From NCBI GenBank assembly GCA_007644065.1, contig VJWN01000039.1, forward strand, positions 20,999-84,998: DNA of 64,000 nucleotides, given 5' to 3'. The position numbers and the translations under genes were made by a program. The number at the start of each line of letters is the position of its first letter. Position 1 is the first letter of the stretch. The stretch comes from Margaritispora aquatica. Lineage: Eukaryota; Ascomycota; Leotiomycetes; Helotiales; Discinellaceae. Positions 21,632 through 33,170 of this stretch are shown here, in pieces. The notes under the pieces were generated by a model. The model saw only the letters and a program-made list of their open reading frames with translations. It was not told the origin of the DNA and made no database searches.

Positions 21632-23711
21632 GCGTGTGTATGTGTGGGTGTTGGTGAGCGCATGGAAAGATATATGATGAATTGATGTTGGGAAATGAAA
21701 AGTTTGAGATCATGATCGTTTACTTTTTTGTCGTCCGTTCGCATCGCTTCAATATCAACGCTGTTCTTCGTCGATGAGCAAATACGGATACATATTTACT
21801 ACAACCGTGATTAATCCGTCAATCTCAGTGGCCAGTTGTTTATTTTTCCATGGTTCAAGCGTAGGATGTAACGAAAAAGTGATGTTCAATTGGCTGGAGT
21901 GCCGCTGGAGCTGATTCCATCTCGAAAGGCAGACTCGTTTCATCTCACTGTGCGAGCCTCAAAATGAGAGCCTTCCTTCCTGCATATAGATGCTTTTCGC
22001 GGTAAATGAAAAAATAATTAGAAAGTGCGATTTGAGACACTAATAATGAAGAAATCAAAAACAAACCGGAGCGCGCTGCGTGGCGAACGATGGGCTGGTC
22101 TCACGGTACAGCTGCTATTCTCGCGGTCCTGTGCTCCATTTGGTTGGCTCGCGATGAAGGATATCCCAAACTTCTGTATGGTCTACGAGCGCTTTTTGGG
22201 ATGGAAATCACCGCATATGGTTCTCACTCACAAGGCCTACGGTGTGTGATAGACAAAACTCGATGGACTCCACACACACTTCTCAGAGGCTGCTCTTACT
22301 TAGTCAACCTAATCCCTCCTAGTCTCACGACGCAAAACTCGTCATTTGAGCCCCAAGCTCACATTGATATGAAAGAAAACGTCAGTACTTTGGGATGCTC
22401 GAGTTAGTCGACAGTAGAGTATGCATATGCAAATTCATTCATTTCTCTCAATCACACTTATGAACGGTGGATCGCAAATCAATTTATTTCTCCCAATCAC
22501 ACTCATGGATGATCGATCATCGATGAGTCTCTACGCGAAGGGTGGCATTTTTACCATGCTCCCACGGGCGTGGTCGAGGCACTGCGTATCACTGTCTCGA
22601 GAGCGTTGAGCTGGAGATGTGATAGCTATCTGGATCGTTCGAGTCTTGAAATCTCCGCAAGCTCGACGAAATCGTGGATGTGGCAAGCGACGTGGACGGA
22701 ACCTGTGCCTTCGTCAGCAACCTCTTCGTCAACCGACCTCAATTCGACTCAAACTCAAACTCAAACTCAAAGCGAGAATAATGAGGTAAAGCCAGTTGTG
22801 ACGAGTCTATCTTCTTCTACACCTTGTTCTTCTGAAAGCATAGCAACACCAACACCAACCCCTTCCTTCACCACCGAGATCACAGCATCTGTGAGCAAGG
22901 TAACAACGTATGACTTGACAACCAAAGCTGATTACATGAGGAGATAGGCCGGGTGCTGGAATTCCTGGAATGAGGGCTCAAGATGGATAACTCTTCGTAG
23001 GTAGAAACTCATATCAATGAGCGATAGAGCAAGTTAATGTCGCTTAGCACCAGCTAGGATGACATTGGATGGTTATTGCAAAGGCGGAGTTTCTACATCC
23101 TCCAAGACCCATACAACAACAGCATCAAGTGGACTCAAGACTTCAACTCGCCCTGCACACATCTCAGCTGCACCAACTCAGGCCTCATATGCACCTGCAT
23201 CGGACCCAGAATCCGATCCAGCCGTGGTGGTTTCGGCGTCTTCTGCTTCGTTGAGCTGGGGTTTATCAGCAGATGGAATGATGAGCTTGGTGCTTTCACC
23301 TGCAGCATTACTTGCGAGTGCGACTGGTGTCTGGGTGGCGTGGACGACATTGATATGGATGAAGAGCCAGGCGAATGTGCATCATCAGCAGCAGATCCAG
23401 CTTGCTTGTCTTAGTAGTGCTGAGTTGGGCCAGCGAAATGTGGAAGTTAGGGTTGATGTTTTTGTTGAATGACTTCGCTCGCAGCTTTAGCTTAAATAGA
23501 GATGAAAATGAGGGTCGTTAGGATAAAGTGCGCGATGATGACCTGTGTTTATTCAATTCGCTCTCGGTGCTAAGGGAAAATTACGTAGTACAGACAATCT
23601 TCTTCACCACCAAACTGATTTCCTCAACCGGTAATCTTCACGTCCCTCGGTCTCACATCCTACTATGCAACTCACTGGACTTTCTGTCCTTTTCACCACG
23701 ACTTCATACAC
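21632..23711. other. Poorly coding region with possible degraded or unrecognised small gene
   Basis: About 2.1 kb. Frames at 22570-22947 (Ser/Thr-rich, no ATG) and 23059-23472 (ATG start, Ser/Thr-rich then a hydrophobic stretch S-L-V-L-S-P-A-A-L-L-A-S-A) hint at a secreted or membrane protein, but I could not find splices uniting them, and a third frame across 23076-23414 carries a cysteine-rich sequence. I do not call a gene. A QTQT-encoding short repeat (actcaa units) lies near 22745-22770. Confidence 0.3.
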
Positions 23712-24330
23712 TTACAACTCCTCAACGTTCTTTCCACTGTGCTTGAAGACAAGCTTGGCCTCCTCCAAAGCACTCTTGCTAGGCATGCCTATGGTTTCAC
23801 ACGAGTCAGTATCATATCATCATCACATGCTAAAACCCAGCCTCTTCCAGTCAAGACATGAGATCACATGACTTACAGAACAAGCATCGCTCCTCGCACT
23901 TGGACTCGGGGGCCTTGCCACCCTTGCAGTAACAAGTGACCTTGTTTCCAGCAGCAGAGCAAGTGGGCGACATCTTCGAGGCTTCACAGAACTCCTTGCA
24001 GTCGGCCTCATCTTCAGCGTCACAGCCGTCGGCGATGCTGAACTTTGGCACTGTGGCGTTTGTCAGCCACGTATTGGGTTAGATGTTAGATGAAGGGAAG
24101 GAGAAATATACCTCTGGTGCTTGCTTTAGCATCGGCGCTGGTGATGACAGACAAGTGGGAAGCTGGTGCTGCAACTATCGTGAAAGTCAGCTGTGTTGTG
24201 CATACGTAGCTAGCTAGCTAGCTATCTAGGCAACTAGGTGATGACGGCGCTTACCCTGAATGTCAACAGCAACAGCTGCAACAAAAGCCACGAGGGCAGA
24301 GAGAGTGATTGCTGACTTAAAGAATTGCAT
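23712..24330 (-). CDS. Secreted cysteine-rich peptide with defensin-like (CS-alpha-beta) spacing
   Basis: Four small exons: 24330-24255, 24174-24112, 24050-23877, 23788-23712, giving 129 residues with every junction in frame. Residues 1 to about 20 form a signal peptide (M-Q-F-F-K-S then a hydrophobic run rich in A, V and L). A stretch of about 30 residues without cysteine follows, possibly a propeptide. The core has nine cysteines spaced C-x7-C-x3-C-x8-C-x8-C-x-C-x9-C-x3-C-x2-C. The first six fit the CS-alpha-beta pattern of fungal and invertebrate defensins (C-x3-C then C-x-C), and G-N-K-V-T-C-Y-C resembles a gamma-core. Three extra cysteines and a 23-residue lysine/glutamate-rich tail, mostly in exon 4, are unlike simple defensins. 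Likely secreted; antimicrobial or host-directed effector roles are inference. Promoter has an 8-bp tandem repeat. Confidence 0.7.
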
Positions 24331-26475
24331 ATTGGATGGTTTAGTGATGAATTGAGTGGTTATTTATTGGAATTGGTATTGATGTTTGGATGTTTGGATG
24401 TGAAGGTTGATGGAAGAAGGAAGATGGAGTGTCGTCGAACTTGGCTCTTATCGTGAGGTTGGGGTAGCGGCGTAGGCGAGACAGGAGTGGATGGAGTAGA
24501 TACAGTGATGCAGTTATGCAGTTATGCAGTTATGCAGGTATGGATCATCATCATCCGAGTGGCCAAGGAAAAGGTACCGTAGTAAGGTCACGCGACCCGT
24601 CAGGTCAGGGGTTCAGATCAGCTTGGGCCGAGGTATCGCCTGGGTACCTGAATCTGAGCTAATATCATGCCTCAGGTTGTAAACAGCAAGATATGGTTGC
24701 TTTTTCTTCACCGAAGAACTTTACTATGCTTAAGATATAAGTCAATTAATTAGACTTGAATCGCTTTTCAAGTATCATGTCTCGTCCACGAAGGGCGAGA
24801 TACAGATTTACGTTTTAATACGCTACGGATAAAGTGTTGATCTCAAATAAGAAAAACAATTCAATTCTAAAGCAACTTGTAAGATATAGAAATGCTTATA
24901 CATATAAATTATTGTGGTTTGATCCTTAGCAACGCTTGTTATCTCTCCTTAAGATATTACTTTGCTTCGAAACTCATATTTTCTTTTTAAGTATAGACAT
25001 TTCGAATACATATTGGCGGACATGCCCAAGGTATCCGATCCAAATAAGAATAACGAGAGAATAACGAGGTAATATAAAAACGTAGTCTTTGCCAATTAGT
25101 TAGAAAGATGTTAGGTATGCCAAACACTTGTTCTTATAAAAACTTAGCTAATTATATTTGTATTAACGACCAAGAGTTGGATGTCGAAACCAAACTAGAT
25201 TATATTAAGGTCAAAACTTTAACAACAATCAATGTGGTATATTTGAGCTTTAGTAAATATATAAACGCAAAAGTTCGGCTTATTTTGTTTTATTAATTAA
25301 ATTTAAAAAGAAATCATATTAAGAACTATACCCAAGTTATTCCAAGCACAACACTGCAGAATACAACACTCAACTTCTCAAACTTCTCTTTCCAAACAGT
25401 CGTTAGCTCTTTTCTTGGAAAGGAATCACACACCTTTGAACAGAATTCTTGATAAGGATTCTCAGCTCCGACCTAGGCACATTCCCTAGGCCCAGTCACA
25501 GCGAACAGGTCGTTTACGGCAACTCATCAGGCCGCTCTGTTGTGCTATCTCAACTGGAGTTGAGAATTTGAGGCGCGGGCGTGCCCCCTTACGCCAGCTC
25601 TGCCGCTGTGGCCTTAATGAGGCGAGGCACGATTTCTTGCTGGCTTCAAGGAGGGTTGAATGAATTATAAACGTGTGTTGTCACATGACGTGGCTGAAAA
25701 CCTGGACAATCTGAAAGCAATTCGCTTTTGAGAATTTCTATTCGTATTTGATTGATCACTGCTTGCTGTCATATTATATCTAGGTATATCCTATTGTTGA
25801 TAGGCAAAGTTCATAAATAATAGCAAATATTCTCTTACTTTATTGATTAAAGCTTTATTCTTCAGACAGAAAACAAACTCATACAAAACCCTCAAAATCG
25901 TAATACTATAGTCTCTATACTTAGTCTACGTATCTCAATCCCTTATATTCACAAGCATGAGTAAAAATAACGTAGCTGTTGCATTTGTTCATAGGCATAT
26001 ACCATTTTCAGAATAGAAATTTCATTGAATTTGGATATCAGACAAGACTTCGTATAACTACGTATTCCAATGTCCATCAGTAACCGACCATGGTTTGCTG
26101 CCAAACTGTAGCAATACGAGTAGCAGTCAAAATCCCAAGAGCTTCACAGAATTCAGGGATGCTCAAAGCAAAGGTCTGCGGATTATAACTCGGAAGGGTT
26201 CAATACACCAGTCATGCTAGTCACTCTTCGGCGAAATAACACAATGCTGATCACAAATGCTTCCCACGCTATAGATGCAAACAACTATCTAGATCGTTAG
26301 CTCTAATTTAGATAACGTAGCAGTGGAACATACCATAGAAAAAGCAAAGTAAAAAGGCAGTAATTGCGTACACACACAAATTTTCGTGCTCCAAATTCCC
26401 TAGCGAATCGAAAATCGATGTCATGAGGAAAGGGCCCCGCTATTTGTAATTTATTCTTCCGAGCGAAAGGTCGAA
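24331..26475. other. AT-rich intergenic block with a possible retroelement remnant
   Basis: The first few hundred bases are the promoter side of the peptide gene. From about 24,660 to 25,320 and 25,700 to 26,450 the sequence is AT-rich with no intact frame. Between them, 25,350-25,680 is more GC-rich; one plus-strand frame there reads C-R-C-G-L-N-E-A-R-H-D-F-L-L-A, which resembles the C-x-C-G...H...L-L-x-C ending of non-LTR reverse transcriptase polyproteins. That resemblance is weak and short. Confidence 0.35.
24508..24539. repeat. 8-bp tandem repeat (atgcagtt x4)
   Basis: Four consecutive copies of atgcagtt, the last with one or two differences, about 180 bp upstream of the start of the cysteine-rich peptide gene. 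A TAGC tetranucleotide run also lies in that gene's first intron (about 24206-24222). Confidence 0.85.
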
Positions 26476-28631
26476 TTAGGATCTTGACTCATCTGAATAG
26501 CTATCATATTCCTCTGAATGACTGTCATATCCATGTGAATCAGATGTGTATTCTAATTCGGAACTGGCATAGGTGTGAGCACCAGGGCGTCGAAGCGATG
26601 ACTCTCTAGCGATGGTTTGTTGCCTCTCTTTTTGCTCGTTAAGCAATGCGTCACGGCCTTTAGTCATTTGCCTCTCTCTTCTCTCATTCAACAATACGTC
26701 ACGGCTTGCATTTCGTTGCCTCTCATTTCGCTCATTTATTAACGCATCGCGGCGAGAAGTCCAATGCGCAATCTTTGGGATGCGTGGCCAGACATATCTC
26801 TCATCTTGACCAATGTCTAGTAGTCTCTATTCATGGTCAGCGTGTTTTGGAACAAGGAAATGCTTAACATACAACAAATCGAGTCTCCCTCATTGTCACA
26901 AGACATCTCAGAGTATCCAGATCTGGGCTGTGATAGTTGATATCTACAGGCTCGAAGGCCTCTGCTACAAAAACGCAGTCCTTCGTTGCTATTTGCCTTG
27001 TCTCTCTTCTGCGTGCCCATGTGAAGTCATCTAATTGTTTGATGACTGTCAGGAACTTGAGCGTGGCTGCAGTCCGTGCTTCATCCTTCACTGCAGATGC
27101 ACACGAGTAAAGATCCTGAAAGATGCTTTGATGAATGCTGATTGGCAACTCCCTGCGATGATGAGACCAAAGATTGCGTGTCGCCTGTCCACGTGCGACA
27201 ATCCCTCTGAAGGGTTGCTGAATATCTAATGCCCTCGGGGGGACCCTTACTGCAGGGTGTTAGACTAACTTTGATTCAACGTTTTTCGAAGAGATCCACG
27301 AAATAAATAAGATAGCAGACGAACAACATAACCTACCTTGTTTTAGAGCAACTGGAAGTTCTCCTAGCTCGATTCTGTCACGACCCTACCACTTGTATGC
27401 GATCAACACTTCTGGAAACCATCTCCAAAGAAAGATGAACCATAATTGTTTCAAAAGTGTCAGTCCCACCTTCATGACCTTTTTCGCAAGATCAGGTGGA
27501 AGGTAACAGTTATTTGGGTTTTCGTCTCTGTCGCTATGATGTTTCTTGCAGTTGTGCTGAAAGTTTTGCGAGATCCTAGCCACAGAATTGTGCACTCCCT
27601 TTGTTTTCCAAGCGGCTCTAACTGCGTACCTCTCTTGTCGAGCTTCTTCTTCTGGATCTGCAGCATCTTCTTCTCTTGCACGCTTTCTCCTGCTAGTGTT
27701 GGAACGGATGGATACCGATAGCTCGCGTTCTTTGGACTAAACCCGTGCATGTTAGTATCCCTCTACAGTGCTTGGGATCCTTGAAAACTTACGTCTCTTG
27801 TCTTACTTCTTGGACGGGGTTGACTCCTGACTTCATCACGAGAATGCGGGGGAGCCTGAGCGCTTGCTTTGGAGTTGTGGATCTTCATTGACAAGAAAGC
27901 AGCAATGGATTCCATATCGTGCTGGGTAGCAGAAGAGAACCATCCATCATTGACAATGTCCGATACCCATTGACAGACTGTGTTGAACTTGAATTGACCT
28001 CGCAAATTGTAACCTGTGCTTTGGTAGTGGCCTCGAACATGGCATGTCACCCTTCGATCTTGATCGATGCATCAAGCGCACCTTTCCTTGAAATTGCGTT
28101 GAAGAAACCTTGAAGCTCATCCTTGCTGATAACTGGTTGGAACTCGAGGAATACTTGTAGCCTGGAGATACCATATTCCTTCTGCAACTCTGACCGCACC
28201 CACGAGGGGAGGTCGGCAAGGGCCTTGGATGTTTCTGCGTCCTCGCTTGACTGTGGTGATAGCTCCTGCGCAGGTAAAGCCCTCGAAGTACTGGCGCCTC
28301 CTCTTCGTTGATCCCGGTCCCCATCTTGGAAACCTTTTCCTTTCCCATATAGGCCAGATGCAAGGTTATTGCGCAGCTTGCATCCAATCTGCTGCAACTC
28401 GCTAAGAAGCCCGAGAGTTGGTTGCGGAGGAGATGGAACGCGTGATGAATTGGAAAAAACTATTTTGGTACGAAGAATTGGTTGAAGTCTCGAGCCGCGG
28501 TGGTGGCCTTGTGAAAGCGAACAAGAGATTGCGAGCGACTTTTGAAATGGGTTGACCTGTGTTGTTGACCCGGACAAGTGAATTGGCGACAGTGAACTAA
28601 GCGACAGCAGTAGACGAGTTTTCGACACCAA
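26476..28631 (-). CDS. Unrecognised multi-exon protein, possibly disrupted
   Basis: Segments joined by good splices: ..27793 | 27736..27337 | 27249..26873 | 26826..26476, with branch points actaac, ctaac and ctgac before three acceptors. Upstream, a frame from about 28,631 runs to TGA 28047 and overlaps by a few bases the frame that continues; joining them needs either a -1 shift or a poorly defined 50-nt intron. A TAG at 27386-27388 sits in an otherwise continuous frame unless an 84-nt gtggga intron is used. There is no ATG in the first frame. Content: Ser/Pro-rich N-terminus, a middle domain with Y-N-L-R-G-Q-F-K-F and W-V-S-D-I-V-N-D-G-W, a highly charged basic-acidic stretch, then a helical domain and a C-terminus with about four repeats of R-D-A-L-L-N-E-R-x-E-R-Q followed by Ser/Tyr/Asp-rich sequence. 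I do not recognise the family. It may be a lineage-specific gene decaying beside AT-rich sequence. Confidence 0.5.
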
Positions 28632-28840
28632 TTGCTGTCAACGCACACTTTTGACACGTTATCAGTGACAGTTCAATTGAATGGTTTAAACATTTGACAT
28701 TTAGTAGCCTACCTAGAGTATGCTCAATTTATTTGCTGTTGGGACTAGATGAACAACTGTCAATGAAGTGTTGTCACAATGGTAATGGCTACCAGATCAT
28801 CCGTTCAATGCACTTCCTCTTAAATGCTCATTGCTCTAGA

Positions 28841-31800
28841 TCACATCAAACTCGTCCTACCGCCAACTTCCATACTCCCCTCACCATTCTTCATCTCCCC
28901 ATTCCGCCCCACTACAAACTCTCTATAAATCTTCCCCAGTCTCTCCCTCTCAAGCTCACTGATACTCGCCCTCGTAGTCCCCAAGCTACGCTCAACGTGC
29001 TTCCACAATATCACAACCTCTTCTTGCTCCTTCTCCTCCTTTGACTCGACCCTGCCTTCATCAACTACACCCTTTTGCATCAACTTGGCTCTCTTCTTGG
29101 CCATCTTGATCTCCTGCAGCTTTGCGCTGATGGCAGCACGCTCAGCAATAAGCTTAGACCTGTTGTTTCCAGACTTAGAGCGAGCTTCTGCCTCCAGACG
29201 GTCAACATCCTCTCCGTACCGAAATTGAATAAAGTTCTTGTTCCCAGCTGATCCTTTGGTGGCAGTGCCGTTGGTACGTTTTCCAGCACCAAGTTCAGCA
29301 TGTTCTTGATCACCTAAGACATCGTGAATTGCTTCTAGGTGCGCATTGTAAACCAGAGCTTGAAGATCAGCACCAGAGTAACCTGCCGTCCTGTCGGCTA
29401 TCTCATCCAAGTTTTCAAGAACGTCCTCACTAAGCTTAAGCTTCTTGCCTAAAGCATGGAGGATATCAACCCGATCCGTGCGACTGGGGAGATCACAGAT
29501 TAGACTCTTGTCGAGACGACCAGGACGAAGCAGAGCAGGGTCAATGAGATCAGGTCTAGAAGTAGCAGCCAGAACATAGACGCCAGCGAGTCCTTCTGCT
29601 CCATCCATTTGTGTAAGTAGCTGGTTGACTACACGGTCTGTAACACCAGTGGAATCGTGGCCTCGCTTCGGAGCGATCGAGTCAAACTCATCAAAGAATA
29701 AGACGCATGGACGGGCAGCCTCGGCACGATCGAATAGATCCCGAACCGACTTCTCTGATGCACCAATGTACTTGTTGAGGATCTCTGGGCCTTTTACCGA
29801 AATGAAATTTAAACCACACTCGCCTGCCACAGCTGATGCCAACATGGTCTTCCCACAACCAGGATATCCATACAAAAGAAGGCCGGATCGTAGACGCAAT
29901 GGACATTGTGCAAATATTGGTGCATAGGTCGTAGGGTATTGCAGAGTCTCTAGAAGGATCTTGCGAGTTTCGTGAAGACCACCAATGGAGTCAAAGGTCG
30001 TCGTGCTTGTCTGCAAGGTAACGTTTCTCAGCGACGCAGGCGTAAAGCCTTTCAGTGCACTGTCGAAGTCCTTGCGGCTCAATTCGACATTCGTGGCATT
30101 GTTGCCTTTCGTGCTCTCTGATACTGAGCGGATCAGTGCTTCACTTCTTGCTCGGGATACCAAAAGGACAAGATCACCTGGCATATAGCCATCGGTTTCC
30201 CCAGCAAGATCAAGAAAGTCAAGTTCTGGAGAAATCACAAAGCCATCTACTTTCCCCGGTGATCTTGTTCGACTTCCAGAACTCGATGCATCCATCCATG
30301 CACCATCCTCATCTTCACCTGCACTTCCATCGGCTGTAGTTGGACGGCTTTCAGCGTTCACTTTGTCGTATGGTCTGTCGGTGACGTTTTGTCTGACAAC
30401 CATTTCAGTTACCCGTCGTCGCCCTTCCTTGTTTGGTGCCTTCAGAGCCACAATCTCTCGAACTACATGGCCTCCAATGAGGACATTATGAAGCGACTCC
30501 TTGGCTTGGGCAGTTGCCAGCAAAACAACATTGCTATCTCGCCCACAAAATTGCCGTACTACGGCACATACACCTTCACTAATCTGCCGGCTGCGGCCAT
30601 TTTCACTGCCGACCTCCAGCTCAGTTTCGACTGGACATAGCTTATCCAAGTCATCGAGAATAACCAAAGCCTTCCCTCCCATTCTAGCGCCCCAAGAAGC
30701 TCCCATGAATAGCCTAGTAAAGGTTTCCTTGATAGCAGGAACCCGAGTTTCGTCAGTGACTAGTTTTCTGCATGAAAAATACGTCGTATGAAACAGCATG
30801 TCTGATCGAAGTCGATGTGCGAGAAGATGTGTCAGTGAGCTCTTCCCAGAGCCTTGTGCCCCAGTCAACAGAACTGAAGACATGTGACATAGATGAGCCT
30901 TCATTTGTTCGATCAGACTGTCAATGCCAACTAGCATTGGTGCTTGAATTGGGAGTGGATCTCCGTCGGTTGTAGAGGCTGCCAGATAGCTAGGTCGTGG
31001 AACTGCAGCTTGGACATCAATTGTAAACCTTCTCTCCGAGCCCAAGAACCAATTGCAGGATTTTTTGATCGACTCTGAGCTTCCATGATCAAACCGGACT
31101 ATCCCGCCCTCCCATCCAGCCAAGCGATCTGATTTTGGAGGCCCAAGAAGCAGTCCGTCAGTGATGGCTCCATCTAACAGACCGCCCAAATCTTCTTGTT
31201 GGCCATACATCTTCATGATACGCTTACTTGCTTCTTCTCTCTCAACTTTGGATTCACCTCCAAATTTGAGACCCTCATTCGATCTGCTGGCATCCTTTGT
31301 AAAAGGATATATTTTCAGAACTTGAGCGGGAGTCTTTGAGGCCGAGTCGGTCGATGTTATTACTGGCAATTTGGTTGCTTGCTGTGGGGCTGGTTCAACT
31401 TTCACGACTCCACCAACAAGGCCCTCGCATGACATTGAAGCACAGAGAGCAGAAGATAGTGCAATATGTTGGCTGTCGGGTGGATCATCCCATGGCATCA
31501 ATCTTGCAACCACTTTTGAGGCAACCTTGCCAGCTTCTCCCATTGCCTCCATTTCTTGTTGCTGTTTTTGTGGATCCATAGGTATTTGCAAGCTAGCTGG
31601 TTTCATTACTGAGACAGTAACCCAAGTCACTCCCTTCAAGGCTTTTGACAACAAGATATCTCTGTCTACCCAGACTTTCAAGCCATGGTCTCTTGTGCTC
31701 TTTGTTTCTTCGAACCACTCTTCACACCTTCCTCGATCAAGGCCTCTGAAGAACATGGCTGGGCGCGCCTCTTCCCTGCCACTTTTGCGCTTCACCGTAC

Positions 31801-32626
31801 TTGTACCACTCCTTCCACCAACACTCTTCTTCGATGTGACACTTCGGTTTTCCCCAGATGTCCTCGTTGGCTTGGCTCTTGACTTGGGTGCAACAATGAT
31901 CTCGCCATCGGGATCCAGCTTAGCGAATGGAGACGACGATGGAAGTGCAGGAACAAGAGATGTCACGATAATATTAGCTGTAGACGTCTGGGAGAAGTGA
32001 AGCGTCAGAGGATGTGGCGAAGGAGCCGAACCAGTAGATGGTGCATAACTTGGATTTGGAAGTGCTCTGATTTGGTGAACAAAATTCAGCTCAAGAAAGT
32101 TTGCATGAAGTTCAATGATCTCCCAATCTTCAGGAGTCAAAGGTTCGATATTGATGGTATGCGCGACTGGAGGATCAACGTGTATGCTTGCAGTTACTTT
32201 TTGCCCTTCTACTAGACCTAAACTCCGGGCAAAAGTAGCATCAATCTCGACTAGGGCCACTTCTTGATCTCGACCGCTAGAATTTCCTCTCGTTCCACTG
32301 ATGCCATCTCTGCTAACAATTGGTGCCAGTTTGCGCTTGCTTGTGAAGCCAGTCCATCCCACGTAGACAGAACGTTGGGTAGCCGCCGTGGTGGATGTAT
32401 TCGAATTGGGAGGTAAAGGTACGCGATAGTTCAGCTCAACTACGAGATTCTGAACTGGCTGCAATTGTTAGCGTTGTAGATTACCCTGCTAGAAGAGAAT
32501 TACCGTGTTAATGTTGAGCAAGAGAGAGGACAGAGAGGAGGGGAGGTTGACGAGACATGTTTTCAATTGCGCATTCAGTGATATTTCGGCAGATGTTGCT
32601 TGACTATTACGCTTCTTTGAAGACAT
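28841..32626 (-). CDS. PEX1: Peroxisomal AAA ATPase peroxin-1
   Basis: Two exons, 32626-32504 and 32458-28841, with a 45-nt intron (branch gctaac); 1246 residues. Exon 1 supplies the true ATG and the conserved C-L-V-N-L-P-S-S-L; exon 2's open frame otherwise starts at TTG. PEX1 forms a hexamer with PEX6 that pulls ubiquitinated PEX5 out of the peroxisome membrane for recycling. Seen here: N-terminal double-psi-barrel region (about 1-190, containing L-T-P-E-D-W-E-I-I-E-L-H-A); D1 ATPase with G-A-Q-G-S-G-K-S-S (about 573) and a Walker B-like V-I-L-D-D-L-D; D2 ATPase with G-Y-P-G-C-G-K-T (about 904), L-F-F-D-E-F-D (about 960), and the second-region-of-homology arginines in L-L-R-P-G-R-L-D. D2 looks fully competent; D1 Walker B has D-D-L-D rather than D-E, as usual for PEX1. 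Length fits the family. Confidence 0.96.
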
Positions 32627-33170
32627 CTCGGGAACTTGTAGAAGGCGAAGGAACCCAAAGAAGGGTGAAGATAAATGAGTGTGGGAAGTTTGCTGTGTGG
32701 AGGGAATTGAAGGTGAAGGTTGAAAGCTACGAGATCTACGAATTACTGCTCTGGCACATTCAAAGGCCGAGGTACGGTTGCTCTGGAGCTTCGGCCTGGA
32801 TGAACCTATCGCCGAATCTCACAAGCCTGGACGAACTGCATTGTGTGGCGGTGCAAAATGGCTGTGCAAAGTGGCCGTGCGAACGCGAAATCGAATTGAA
32901 GGGTTAGGCGCGTCGCGTCTCAACGCGTGCTGATTTCCAGGGATCACGGCTCACTAACCGCCCTGAGCATTTTCATCTTCAGCCTTCTCTTTCTCCCTCT
33001 TTGCGACAGACCAGCCAGACTACACAATACCCCTCTACCTCTACAAGAGAGAATCAACAAATTTCACCCACTCCACACATCGCAATCGCATTGTTCGATT
33101 TCACCCGGTACCATCCGCGAGTACAATCCATCCGCATTCCTCCACCGTCTCTTTGGGAGCTTGCGCAAAG
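32627..33170. promoter_or_regulatory. Divergent promoter region shared by PEX1 and MCM7
   Basis: 544 bp separate the two start codons, transcribed outward. The MCM7 side is C/T-rich with CAA-type sequence before the ATG. An acgcgt-like core occurs on this stretch as caacgcgtgc near 32,918, resembling the MCB element (ACGCGT) that drives G1/S genes such as MCM in yeasts; one copy of aacgcgt is short and may be chance. Confidence 0.45.

Noticed and set aside
23059..23472. ATG-started Ser/Thr-rich frame of 137 codons
   Set aside because: No splice partner, alternative frame in the same stretch looks equally protein-like, and no family is recognised. Left in the region description only.
28047..28055. 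Programmed -1 frameshift in the unrecognised minus-strand gene
   Set aside because: No canonical slippery heptamer is present, and an intron or decay explains the frame change as well.
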